A DNA stretch of 64,000 nt, from NCBI GenBank assembly GCA_022836615.1, contig MU405300.1:1-64000 (forward strand), read 5' to 3'. The notes beneath the pieces are model-generated. The model searched no databases. It had not been told where the DNA came from and worked only from the letters and a program-made list of their open reading frames with translations. How positions within the stretch are numbered: position 1 is the stretch's first letter; every line of letters starts with the position of its first letter. Origin of the DNA: Annulohypoxylon bovei var. microspora (taxonomy: Eukaryota; Ascomycota; Sordariomycetes; Xylariales; Hypoxylaceae). The position numbers and the translations under genes were made by a program. Positions 22,972 to 35,150 of the stretch are shown one piece after another.

Positions 22972-24541
22972 TCACCCGACGGCCAGTCCTATCATGCTGT
23001 CGTTCCGCCGCGACGGAGGCGGCGATAGGCCGGTCAATTGGTCGTCGCCGAATGATATCCTCGGGGGAGGCGGTATCGATGAATTCGAGTAGATACGGTT
23101 GTGGCTCCGCGTATGAGCGTCGCTCGAGACTCTAGGCGACGACGTTTGTTCCGGACCATCCCGCCACGCAGCCTCGGCGTAGCTCCTGAGACTGCTACTT
23201 CGAGACCCTTTCGTTCGGCCGTGTAAGCTTGGCGAGTTGGGTGGTAGCTTATGCAACCTAGATGGGTGTCGTTTCGGCGGAGGTAAGAAGGGATCATCGC
23301 CGGGAACCGCCTCGTCCGTCAGCCCTGATCGTGCATTCGGTGCTCGAGCCAGAACCGCCCCGGGTGCTTGCGGAAGATCAAAACTGTACTTTCCATCGCC
23401 GCCGATGAATGATCTTGGTGATGCCACCTCGAACGACTGCCGTCCGCCGTTCTGATATTGAATCACACTTGGCGCTCTCCTAGTCGATGTTGCCGTGGAC
23501 GGGTTCTGCGAGTGGCTCGGGCGCGTCGTATACCTATCCGTCACCACCTTCTCTGCTGATCGGTTCGATTTCCACGTCGCTATCTCATCGTCTCCAATTG
23601 GGGTGATGCCCCTCTTAATCTTAAACATAGGTAATCTTCTCCGCCGGTCCCCTGTGCACATATAAATTGCTACCGCGATCAGAACTACACCGGTTACGCT
23701 TAGAACGGTGCTTAGTGCGATTGTTAATGTCGACGTTCCGCTCCCATCACTGCTCGAGCTTACACTGCTCGGTGTCGGAGTCGAGCTAGTCATTGTGGCT
23801 GTTGCTGTGGGTGAAGAGATAGGTTCAGAAATAGATTCGGAGCTAGAAGTGGCAGTAGTAGTAGTTTCAGGTGTTTCGCTCGATGTTAGGCTAGTAACAA
23901 TCGGAGTGGTTTGAGAGGTAATGAGAGTAGTTGGTGGAGATGAGTCCACTGAAGGGGGATTCGTATTTGTTGTAGCGATAGACGTAAGCTTAGCTGAAGA
24001 AATCTCAGGCGAAGCTATAATAGTCGGTGAAGAAAAAGCGAGTGTCGTCGTGCCAGTGGTACTTTCAGTGATAATTGATGTTGAAGTTGATGCTGAACTA
24101 GCAAGTGTTTCTTCCAGAGCCGTAATTTCTACGGGATAAGTTATAATTGTAGGAGCTGACGCAGGTGGCGGTCCTGGAGGAGTAACATCAGGAACTTGCG
24201 GACCACGCTCCTGCTTCGTAAGGCTAGATGAGGTGGTAACCTCTGTAGATACAGCTGTAGAAGTATCTGTGGGCGTAGCTACCAATGAAGGTGCCGTGGA
24301 CTCTGTTTCAAGAAGTTAGCGTACGGATTCGGAGAATATTTGGCATTATGAAAAATAACACCGTCCGTCTTGACGAACCAATCTGACTGCTACTGCTGCT
24401 ACTGATACTGCTACTTGAGTCAGTCTGTGGTGGCAAAGTCACTGATGAATTCCCACTTGGGGTAACTTGTCGAGCGTCCAGCTCTGAAGTTCGAGCTACA
24501 CCAGGTAGGCCGAGTAAGAATAAGATCGTTAGAAACTTCAT
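22972..24541 (-). CDS. Ser/Thr-rich single-pass membrane protein with signal peptide
   Basis: Two exons, complement(22972..24302, 24379..24541), give 497 residues. A signal peptide starts at MKFLTILFLLGLPGVA, followed by an ectodomain of about 220 residues dominated by Ser and Thr and likely heavily O-mannosylated. One transmembrane helix lies at about 244-268, followed by a basic anchor GDRRRR. The cytosolic tail is about 220 residues, rich in Ser, Pro and Arg. This layout resembles fungal cell-wall stress sensors and mucin-like proteins, but no WSC, Mid2 or kinase domain is visible, so no function is assigned. The intron boundary is uncertain: the pair used here is GTTCGT...CAG, while 24301..24361 with GTGTTA...GAG also keeps frame and gives 502 residues. 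The branch site CGCTAAC supports an intron here in either case. Confidence 0.75.
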
Positions 24542-27500
24542 GGTAGCCGTCCCAAAGTCGTTCAATCTCAGCCCAGCTGGTCCTAATAGCTCTCAAAGCT
24601 CACCACCGCGCAAACGATCGCCAATTGTTATATCCAGCCATTGACCCGCCGCAGCTGTTATGAACCTCTCACAAAACGAAACAGAGCAAAGGCAGAGAGG
24701 GGGGGAAAAACTGACAGCTGTAAAAATAACAAGGGGAAATAGGCGGTAAGAAAATTAACTAACACTTAGCAAGTTGTCTCTTTCACAATAGCCGGATGGA
24801 GTTCGAGGGGCGCTGCGGAGCAGGGAGGGCCAGCTTGATATCAATTCTACAATAAAGCCGATGCCCCTTCAGCCAGAAGAGACGAGATCCCCGTGGTAAA
24901 AAGCGAGACTTGAAACGAGAGACTGGTGAAATACGAAATTACGGTATTCCACCCATCTGTATGAGAGCGTGTGCTCTATACCTGGGGTTGCTGGATGCTG
25001 CTGCTAGACGAAACGAAGCCGTGCGCGAAAAGAGAACAGCCCAACGCTTGGGGAAATAACGGGAGGGAGGGGAGACGGGCAAGGAGATCTTGATATTCCC
25101 ACTTCGTGGAGGAGGAGAGCATCCACCTAGTCCGGCGTTACGAGGATTAACAGCACACCATGCCGTAAGGAAATGTGGATAGCGCCCGCCGAAGAGGGTG
25201 TGTGGTTGTAATTTAGAGGGGAGTGGAACTGCTGGGCATATGTGCGTACGTATGGGGAGGTAGTGTGAGGTAGGTAGTAGCAGAGGTGCAAGCTTGTTAA
25301 TATGCGGAACTTGTGAGTTGCAGGTGTGTTCGCGCGGGTTGTTTCGAGAACAAGTGTGTGGGTATATCTCCAGAGCCTGATACAGGACCCATGAACTACA
25401 ACGATCGACAAGAGCTGGGAATACACTATGATCGCTGAAACTTGGTATGTGCACGGATAAGAAGCCTTGATTTCCTCGATATCATTATGCCCGTTAAAAT
25501 TGATCAGAGGAATTCTCGTAATGACTTGCAGCTTGCAGCACCTCGACCTTATTAAAGATGTTGGACATTGAGTTTTTGGCTTGCAGGGCGATCGCTGCAG
25601 TACTCTAGAGCAGCTGTTGCTGCACCTCATGATACCTCTTACATGATACCAGGGTCAGGGGCGGCGTTAGTTGGCGCCCCTCGGATAATACTATGTAGAG
25701 AACCTAGCAGGGTCGCATTCATGGTCAGACCCCACGACCACAAAGGTTAGCTCGCGAAGAATCCGTACCGAAATTCATATCTCGTACCGTACATACAGCA
25801 AGCGCTATTTGGCACAGACAGCCAGGAATTTCTTGATACATACATGTAGGTATGTATGAAATTCGATGGCTGGTTGCTGTATGGCATTCCCGTATTTCCA
25901 CATCGCAACCATTAACTTTCGTACGAAAGCCAATTCTGAATCTCTGGCAATGGCAAGCTCGGTTCGGGCCAATCAACGTTAAGATATTCAGGAACAAGGG
26001 CCAGGAGGTGCCATGTGTCCACGGCCTTTCTTTTTGCTCTTGAGACAATACCTTGGCCGAAGTCTTCTTCGCCTGCCTTCTTTGGGAACCGGTTTGGGAA
26101 CCAGTGGAATTATCTCCTCATGGAGAGCCAACTAAGATTCAGGTACGCGAGGCATAAATGACGAGCATCGACGAATCAGAGCTTCGAGGTGGCCTTTTCA
26201 CTTAGTGCAGCACCTCGTGGATGAGTGGGGTGATATGTGTATACTAACCTCAGTAGAGTTAGGCGCGAAAGGTTGCCAGCAGAGTCGACCAAGATGAGGG
26301 AGAGGAGGGGTTCTCCCGGTTTAACGAATGGTAGGGCTTGAATGATCGATTTGAGCAACTTGTCTATCTTCCCTTTACCTTACTTCGACTACCGAAAACG
26401 GGGCCTCGCATCGGCATTGTCACAACCTGTGGGAACCGGGTTACACACTCCCACGCATTAGGTATATGAGGCAGGGCTCGTTAGACCAATGCGAACTAAG
26501 GTTGGCCGGAGCGTCAACGTGCAAGAAACGTGCTTGCTATCGTGAACGTGGGATTCGTCGATCGTATGTGCTATTGTCTCGGAGGTGTTCGCTGACCTCT
26601 TCCTACTTAGGTTTAAGGCGGTAGGGTGAATGAAACCATTGTCAGTTCTTGCCCTGATTCTACGGTGTAGGTATCCCACATCACTGCGAGAGCAGTAGAG
26701 GGTGCCTTGGTACCAGCTAGCCGGGCTGACGCTGTCCGTGTGTGCGGGCTTAGTATCATGCAAGCTCTTTAATAGCCTCCTGTAATATGATGTCTCCCAG
26801 TAATCTTATACTCGGCCGTCAATTGTGCTCGAGCCGAGAGCAAGCCACGGTCTCGGCGGGGAGAGACAATAACCAATACGAACGACCTTTAAAAGCAAAT
26901 ATCTATCTTCGCGGTGTGACCACGGCTGTTGTTTCGAATGTAGACGTATACTACTTACTGTACGTCATCAAAGTGCACAATGTAGTAAGAAATTCGAAAC
27001 AAAGCCTCTCTATGCTGTGCTTCGTGTGTTGAAATCAGCTTCGGTCCAATTGTGACCCGGTCTGCCCGACTTCGTCGAGGTTGTGACTCCCGTTGGCACT
27101 TCGGTGATGATCTAGACTACTATTGGCCAATCCAGACCCCATACTCCGGAAGTTTTAATCCTCTTGAATTCCTGATTCCTGTTGTAACTATAGTACCCTG
27201 TCCGTCAGTGACAGGTACATAAAAGCTACCAAGATCTCGTATCTGTCGAATCGGCAGGGAGAATAGCAGCGGATCGAGGCTACGTGAATATTATTGCCGC
27301 TTCTAACCCACAGGTGACGAAACAGCCCAGACCTGTCGTGTACGGCCTCCATTGGCTTGTCGCCTAGCATCTTGAGCCTCGCTCATACAGACCCTAGAAG
27401 CCCAGAAGAACGGCAGAGAAATAGTCGGCTCCGAACGGCGAAAGACTTCTTGTTAGGGATTCATTGTGAGCTTACAGGAAAGGATTCCAATCCAACTCTT

Positions 27501-28860
27501 CGCTTATTATGGTGTTAATACTGTTGAGAGCATTTGATCAAATGATCCAGTCAGAGTAGCGGTCAAAGCAAAGAGACTCCTGAGGCTCTAGATACAAATT
27601 GGGTGAATACCATGACGCGCAATTTCAATTTCATAGCAAAATACTAAGTGTGAATAAGCGTACAGATAGCGATGCAACCTAGAGGGATAGGAGGGACAGG
27701 AGGGAATGAGGCCAAGCCATTTTGAGTTAAAGAGAAAACGAGAAAACCACAGACTCCATAATTAACCGCAGTAGATCCCGTTTAATCCGCCAAGTCTCAA
27801 CAGCTTAAACCTAATTTAGTTGTACCTACCTTAGCTTAGGAAAGCACAGGCCATCGACTGGTTGTGCTACTTCGAAATCTTGGCCCAAGCTCCAACAATT
27901 CTCCAAAAATTAAACAAAAAATAATCACCGATAACCAGAAATAAAATAGTATGATTATTTCATCATCATAATTCATCTCCAGACAACCCGAAAACTTCAT
28001 CTCGTTGGTACAATTAGCAACTCAGCCACATCGACATCCGGGGTGCATATGATACGATTTGCAAATCGACGCGCAAACAGTTGCACATCATCTTCAAATT
28101 GATATTCTGATTTACGGCCGGCTTAACCAGGTCTGTGGTGGTTCCGCCGAGAAGTCCCATTAAAGTCAAAGCACTTCTGCAAACCATCGTTACCTTGTTA
28201 AGCCCCTAGACCGAAGGCCGAAAGCCCTGATGCCGATCTCATACGTCCGCGCGGAATGAAACCAAAGTCCTATGTAAGAGGGCTAGATTTGCACTTCTCT
28301 TCATTAGGAAGTACATACCTACATACATAGTAAGATGCTCTTTAGGTACCTTACGGTGTAGGTAGGTATGATTCTAAATGTGGTTGATGAAAGATTACGC
28401 TGACGATAGTTTCAACTATCATCTCATTACGAAGTGCTTATTTACAATGTACGACGATATTTCCTCATATTGTCATACAAAACCGGATAGATTTATCGAC
28501 GACCCATCTTTAATATAATTAGCAAGAACCTCGCTACCAGTTCATATCATATTTCGAGGCTTGGGTCGGATAATTCATTTAAGTCTCCGAGTCATCACGA
28601 TACTAGTTCACGATGCCCTTTTGTAGGGCTGTGGTTTTAACACAGTGGTTGAATACGTAACTGTCCAAAATTACACGATATTTACAATACAGGCTGGTTT
28701 TTGAGCTATCACATCTTTCAGGATACATAGGCAATTGAGCTAATCAAATATAGACGACCACATGACTTGATCGAACTAGTTAAGCGAATGCATCCTCGGG
28801 GCGTAGCACTACTGTAGCTAGTAACAAGGGAGCTCAACCCATGTTACCAGGCTACGTATC
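24542..28860. other. Gene-poor intergenic region, part 1
   Basis: No protein gene is recognisable. Open frames reach about 170 codons on the minus strand near 24939-25630 but lack domains and coding composition. AT-rich stretches occur at about 27600-28750. Short CTACATAC/AGGTAGGT runs are present near 28310-28370. Confidence 0.5.
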
Positions 28861-31800
28861 TCAAAACCCCCAAAGAACTTTAGTAACGATGTACTGTGGT
28901 ATCAGGCCGAAGTTTTTTGACCCTGTCAAGTATCTTACAGGCGTGGCACAGGCCAACGGAACGGAAATATCTAACGGAGGCTGTTGAAATGTATCTTTTC
29001 TTACCCTTGTTCGACCCTTGCTCAACCCTTGCGATCGCCAAGAATACACGACTAGGTCAAAAAACTTACCCCTATGACCACAGTAGGGAGGCGAGATGGG
29101 TTCAGCCAACGAATTAACTAGTATCGTGTAATGCATCTGTGGCACGCTATTCAGCTCTATCTACTGTAGCTCTGTCTCGGAGGAGCATGAGACAGATATC
29201 TACGGATTTCTGTACACCAACCCGAACTCCGCATATGTCTTTGCATCGCAGTACAGCTTACGCGCCGTACCTGACAGGTTGAGGGGTTACTCGACATGCT
29301 GTATGCAACGGTTTACTACGCAGTACCTGCGGATTAGCTGGATAATTGCGCGTACTGGCATGCTGACGATATATTTAGGTTATCTGCCGGTCACCCAACG
29401 GACATCTCTAAAAGCCTAAAGTGCTTGCATTGTACGATGCATGCTGACATGTTTCAGAGCTTAGCTCTACCTTCAGCCTTTTTTTCCCACCTACACGGCA
29501 GCACGGCTAAGAGTATGGAGTAGATAAGGCTTGTTGCGGAGAAGGTCGTGAAGGATTCAATAGTCACTCCTACGATGTGTGACAGCCCTCTGGGACACGC
29601 GCTAAACTAGCCACCCGCCCTCTCTCTCCCCTCATTCGCCCGCCCTCTTCAACTAGAAAGCTTCTACTCTTTACCAGTTCGATTTAGTCTGGCTCATCCT
29701 TTCACCGCCAGTCTGACATACTGAATCCTACAGCGTCGTTATTCGTTCTGTCTATCATGAAACACGCCACCTCGAAGCGTGGCTGAAAGACCTCTGTCGA
29801 ATAGGACAGCATAAAACTGTCTAATCCCACGACGCTATCTACCTAACCCAGATGGCCTATCTACATACTAGATAGTAGACCTCTCAAGCCGATAAGGCTG
29901 AGCTTCTGCCATCGTCTAGAGCCATATTATTATCCCTCAACTTGACACGCATGGAGGGGCAACTCGACATTGTCGGTGAACGATGAATCACGATATTTCC
30001 TCTATGGATACTTTACTCGGACTAGAGCTTTTCCAAAGACCCCAAGGTCCCATACCTAGCTCTTCCCACTCGAATCTTATGCATATCATGATGAGCGGCT
30101 ACGGCATGCTACGTTCTTAGTACCCAACCTCCAAGTGGAGCTGGTATCCGCCTTGGACCCTTAGCTACGACAGTGCATTAAAATGACTTGCAGGTCTTCG
30201 GCATGGCGTTGATTGTTGGTAGGCACTATTTTCTCCCGTTGATCCGTTTGCGATAAAATAGCTTGGTTAGATCGAGAGTTGTGTGTCAACTTCGGCCGTA
30301 GTTTTCAGCTGTATCTAACTAGCCATGCAAGCTAGTATATCAGATTCACGACGGAACAGCTTAGTGCCTCCAACCTCCATGAATCCCCATTATAGCTGAA
30401 GCCGCCAAGGTATGGACTAGCAGCTTACATGTCGTCGATAGATCTTTAGGCTCACAGCTGTTCCACACCATATCAAAAAGACCAGCGTATCTATTTTCTT
30501 CTATAGCTGCTTACAAATTAATAGGCGGACGTTAGGGCCAATTCATGTCTAAGCTCGGTGATATTGCCGTTGCTCCGGATATCAACTGAGTTTGTGTGTG
30601 CCTAAACTCACCGTACCAAAGAAGGGTGACGAAGGGATGGTATTGGGTATACCTATCAAGATATCTTGTAAACACCATCAGCTCTCTAACATCTGCGGTG
30701 CAACCCTACCTATTCACGATGAATGGCAGCAGCACAGAAGAGAAATCCGGGTTCATTCTCCATATGATCGCCTCGACTAAGAACTCAAAACAGCATTACT
30801 CAACAAGATTAAAGAGTTAATGTACAGTGCCTTTACAGACATGCGATAAGGAATACCGGTGTTGACACCTAAAAGAGATCTTCCTCAAATATTCCTCACA
30901 TGCCAAATTGGTGTTAGTCCCCTTGACCATTTTTTAAGAAGCGGCTCATCGATATTCTAGACGGAGGTTGACGGAGGTGATGGATCACTCATGCTCGCTC
31001 TTTCAAATATCACGTATTGGTTGCTCGAAAATCAGTCGCGAGTGGCGCCGAAAGTCAATCTCAACATGATCCCACTTCATAAGAGTACAACCGGCTTATG
31101 CCCTTGCATCTAGGCCTCGCCCAGAGACTCGGGTAGATTGGGCAGGAAAATGTGTTAGTCTATTGTGCCGGCTTCAAGTCACGCCACCGTATATCAGGGC
31201 GCCGGCGATACATTGGCTCTCCGTGGGGGATCCTCCGGAGAGCCTTGCTATACAGACCGTTCTTTGTAGAGGCACAATACATCTCAGTGGTAACATTGAT
31301 CCCGTGAATAGAATATACATATGTCTCTAGTCTCATCACCTTTGAGGTAAGTAATTGGTTCTCATCGCTCCACGATAGACACTAGACTGACCTCATCTCA
31401 TAGAATTCTCTTGGCCAAGAGAAGAAAATTACCACTACCAAGTATATTGAGGTATGGCTCACAACGAAAACTAAACCCCTAACTACGTAGCGACGCTAGC
31501 CGAAGCATTGGTAGGTGAAAGCTGCATGCTACAGATCTGCTCGCTATAGCCGGCCGGATATTGGATGGCATCCCTCCACTACTCCCCTATAGCAGCGTCT
31601 CGTTGACATACTATAGGCATATACCGGATCCCAAGTCGGTGGAACAAAACAGACCCATCCGGGTTATGATAAACCTACTGTACAACCCACCCTCGATGAG
31701 TGACAGAGTGGCTGATTCGAGAATCGCCAAATTGAGGGAGCAGTTTCGTAAAAAAAGATTCACAAACACCATCTCGGTTGGCCAGATGCTTCATCCGTGC

Positions 31801-32860
31801 GCAATACATAATCTCATCATTTATTATCCATTCCGACTTAGACCCGGCGCAGCAGCACATCAATCGACCATTGTCGAGTACATTAGGTAGCGATATTAGT
31901 CGATATCGCGAGTTCTGGTGTTTTGATAGACAGGCGGCCTCGCCAAGCAACCTGCGGTGCCGAATCGCGAAGCACTATCTAGAAAACAGACAGGGGGGGC
32001 ATACCCACGGATGCCTTTCCCCTGGGTCGAAGCAACAAGGTCATTTCGCATCGCATCTCTCTGCGAAAAGACAGAAGGAAAAAAAGAAGCGAGGTCCCTT
32101 AAAACCCAGGTCTGCCCAGATTTTCTGGATTTCTAGACCAACCTTCTTTCGGAGATTTTTAATTTTATGTTCCATCATCAATTCCCCCCTTCCAATCCCC
32201 ACCTGATCGGGTTGCAAGGATGACATCTCGTTTACCGCTTGCGGAAAATGCTTATGAGAAGACGACCTTGGAAACCCGAGGTCGTGCGTCCGCTGCGTGG
32301 GCGGACGTGCTTCGAGCGGCTACGTATCGTATCGTATCGGATCGTATCGTATGTACAATGGTAATTAGACTTCGTACGGTTCTCGCTGACAGCGGGAACT
32401 GAGGCTGCAACCTTGGGCTCACCCGGTTTACTCCTAGCGATCCCGATACGGGAACCAAACAATGAGGTATGTGTGTACGTCAGAAACTATGTTCGAAGCT
32501 TCGGCGGACATCCCGGAGTTTATTTTCGTTTGCAATGGCTCGTTATAACGAGAATTACGACCGTGGGAACGGTCCGAGCCTCTCTATCATTTTTCTTGCA
32601 CGTCATCGCCCGGGATGTCAATAAGGGCCCCTATTTAGACGTATGGGGAAAGAGTTCTGGAAGCAATTTTTGTCCCTAATGTTTAATGTTTAATCTCTAA
32701 TACATTGGTCTCTTCAGACCCCAGGCAATTATTTGTTGATATATCGTAAAATGCAAGATTGCCTCACGTAAGTCTCACCTAATTAGAACTCCACCAAGAT
32801 ATCAAGTATATTCACGATACTATAGCCCTGATTACTGAACTGCCTCTCGCACCAGCCAAC
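28861..32860. other. Gene-poor intergenic region, part 2, possibly decayed repeat
   Basis: All frames are densely interrupted. Composition between about 28900 and 31500 is complex rather than simple-sequence, which could fit an old degenerated element, but I could not recognise any transposase, reverse transcriptase or terminal repeat. A TATCG run lies at 32325-32352. Confidence 0.4.
32325..32352. repeat. TATCG pentanucleotide repeat
   Basis: About five to six tandem TATCG units with one interruption (GGATCG). Confidence 0.75.
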
Positions 32861-35150
32861 CTCTTCCAAGTAAAATGTGTAGCGTATGTACCTACATACA
32901 TCCATACAATACATATTCATCTCACGTCGAAATAAATGCGAACCGACCTATCCCACCGGGCTACCCCATTCCGGACTTCGGCAGCGGGCGCGCATACCGC
33001 ATCGAGCCTCGAGCTTTCCCAAAGCAGGCCCCCCGTCGATCGCCACCCGGCTCGAATCGAGGAGCTCATTGCCCTTTTCGGCCTGACGTATCTGCTCTCT
33101 CTCTCTCTCCTTCAAACCCCTGAACCCCAACTTTTCCTCGAACCTCTTGCAAATTTCTTATTAAGCTTAATCTTCCTGCTCCGCCGCTATATAATCGACG
33201 TTTTATAGCATATAAACTTGCACGCTACAGTACCTAGATTATGGGCTAGTGCGTAATTACATAGCACTAGCTAGCTAGGACGTGAGAGACAAGGTAACTT
33301 TTTATTTATTTTACTCTTTCAGATGAGGTCCAGATCGGAGCCCGGTATTCTCCGCTTTTGTTTTCTTCTATTATGTATGTATGTATGTACGTAGTGGGCG
33401 CTAGGGTTGGCCGACGAGCGATGGAAAGGCACGCGTACGTACGTGACATCCGTTCAGGGGCGCCGTGGTATGCCGTGCATCCGCCGTTGCTTCGCCCCTC
33501 TCTCCTGTATGTATGTATGTATGTATGTATGTATGTCTATCCCTAGGGAAGCAAATGACAACTGGGGAATCCGTATTGTACATACGAACGACGTCTCGAA
33601 AAAGGTAGCAGGTCCGCGCAATGCGCGTATATACCTAGCTATGTAGGTAGGTAGGTAGAATCCTGAGGACCGGCGCCTGCTGCACACTTGCTTGCAGTAC
33701 CTACCTATCTACAACCTACCTACCGTACCTACATACATACATGTGCAGATATGCACGTCCATCTCAAAGTCGCCAGCACCGGCACTCAAGCGGCAAGTTC
33801 CGCGGACGGGAATCGGCTCCCTACCACGTTTGTACATATTCGCAGCAAGCTCTCTTCGCAGCCTAGCTTACCAGCCGCTCAGTCAAGTGACCTGCTTTTA
33901 GTCCGAATGGATAGATAGATAGATCCCCTGAGACGGGTAGAAATTGTTTATGGTTAGGCAGGTATGGAGGCAAGGTACGTACAGTAGTAAGGTAGCAGAG
34001 AATCAGGGGACAAGGACGGGTGCGGATCGCGGGAGCTGCCTGTGCCTGTGCCTGTGGGATGGGATGTTTTTTTGCTGAGACCTGTCATCGCCTCGCTTGC
34101 AGTAGCACACGTCGCGTCCGGAAGAACCCGAGCACGGGTTCCAAGATCGCGGGCTGGTTCGCTGGCGAGCATGTACGTACGTGGTATGGCGCGTAGATAT
34201 TGAAATGTAAGGTAGATAGAGGGGTCGGCGGGAATGGTTGCGATGAGAATATACCCCTTTTGAGATAACGAGGTGGCTGTCGGACTGTAATACAGGTAGA
34301 TCTTCATAACATTTATTCCCCTCTCTCGAGTATACATCACGCCGGCTAGGTGGGCTATTTATCTACCTAGCTATCGTTGTATAATAGACATATACGGTTA
34401 AGTATTATGCAACCACTTTACCACTTGTAGAAATTGCTCGACCAATTCAAAGAGAAGTGACGTACAGCACAGTTTCATTATCGTCTACTAGAGATTATAT
34501 GCTCTATATGAGGGATGACTGCGTGTTAGTAGCAATCATCGAAGCTGTAAGTGGAAATACATAACCCGTAAACTGAATATAGTACAGTACATTCTATCAG
34601 CTCTCGTCGCACATAACGATATACGCGGCAGCTCTACGTAATACGTGCTTGCATTTTGTACAGGGAGTTGGATATACGTATGCTAACGTTGCCAACGTAT
34701 ATCATGACGTTGAAATGGGCTCTGTTCCTAGGATCAAAGTAGTTTATTGGTTTACGTACTCAGTTCAGTATCACAATGTTCGCAGTAAATCCACTCTACA
34801 GCATCATCCGACCACATAAGCCTTGCATAGTTTTCGTAATTCCTGATGTGTTCATCCTCGTGTGCAGCGAACAAATCAACGAATAAACCATTACCCCGGA
34901 CAGCATACTCTGGGCCGGGGTAAACCAAACATGTAAGTACGAAAAGTACTGAAGAACATTATAGTTTAAGGCATAAGGGACCCATAGAAACTCCCGATTG
35001 CTGAATTATCGTAGAATGTAGGTAGGTACCTAGTCTATCAACTACATCTAGACAACTGAAGTCACAGCCAAAAGACCCTAATTTTGGTATCCGGGGGGCA
35101 ATTATCGCCCCTTTCTCAATCTCTCCGCGTACTCAACAACCCCTATCTCG
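32861..35150. other. Gene-poor intergenic region, part 3, microsatellite-rich
   Basis: This region contains the longest simple repeat of the window (TGTA units at 33506-33536), another TATG run near 33371-33390, TAGGTAGG at 33642-33658 and CCTACCTA/CATACATA at about 33697-33745. No gene was recognised; it includes the 3' flank of DIS3. Confidence 0.55.
33506..33536. repeat. TGTA microsatellite
   Basis: Nearly eight uninterrupted TGTA units, a slippage-prone tract likely to vary between strains. Confidence 0.9.

Noticed and set aside
33506..33745. Regular short repeats considered as a CRISPR-like array.
   Set aside because: They are simple tetranucleotide microsatellites with no spacer-repeat structure, in a eukaryotic genome.
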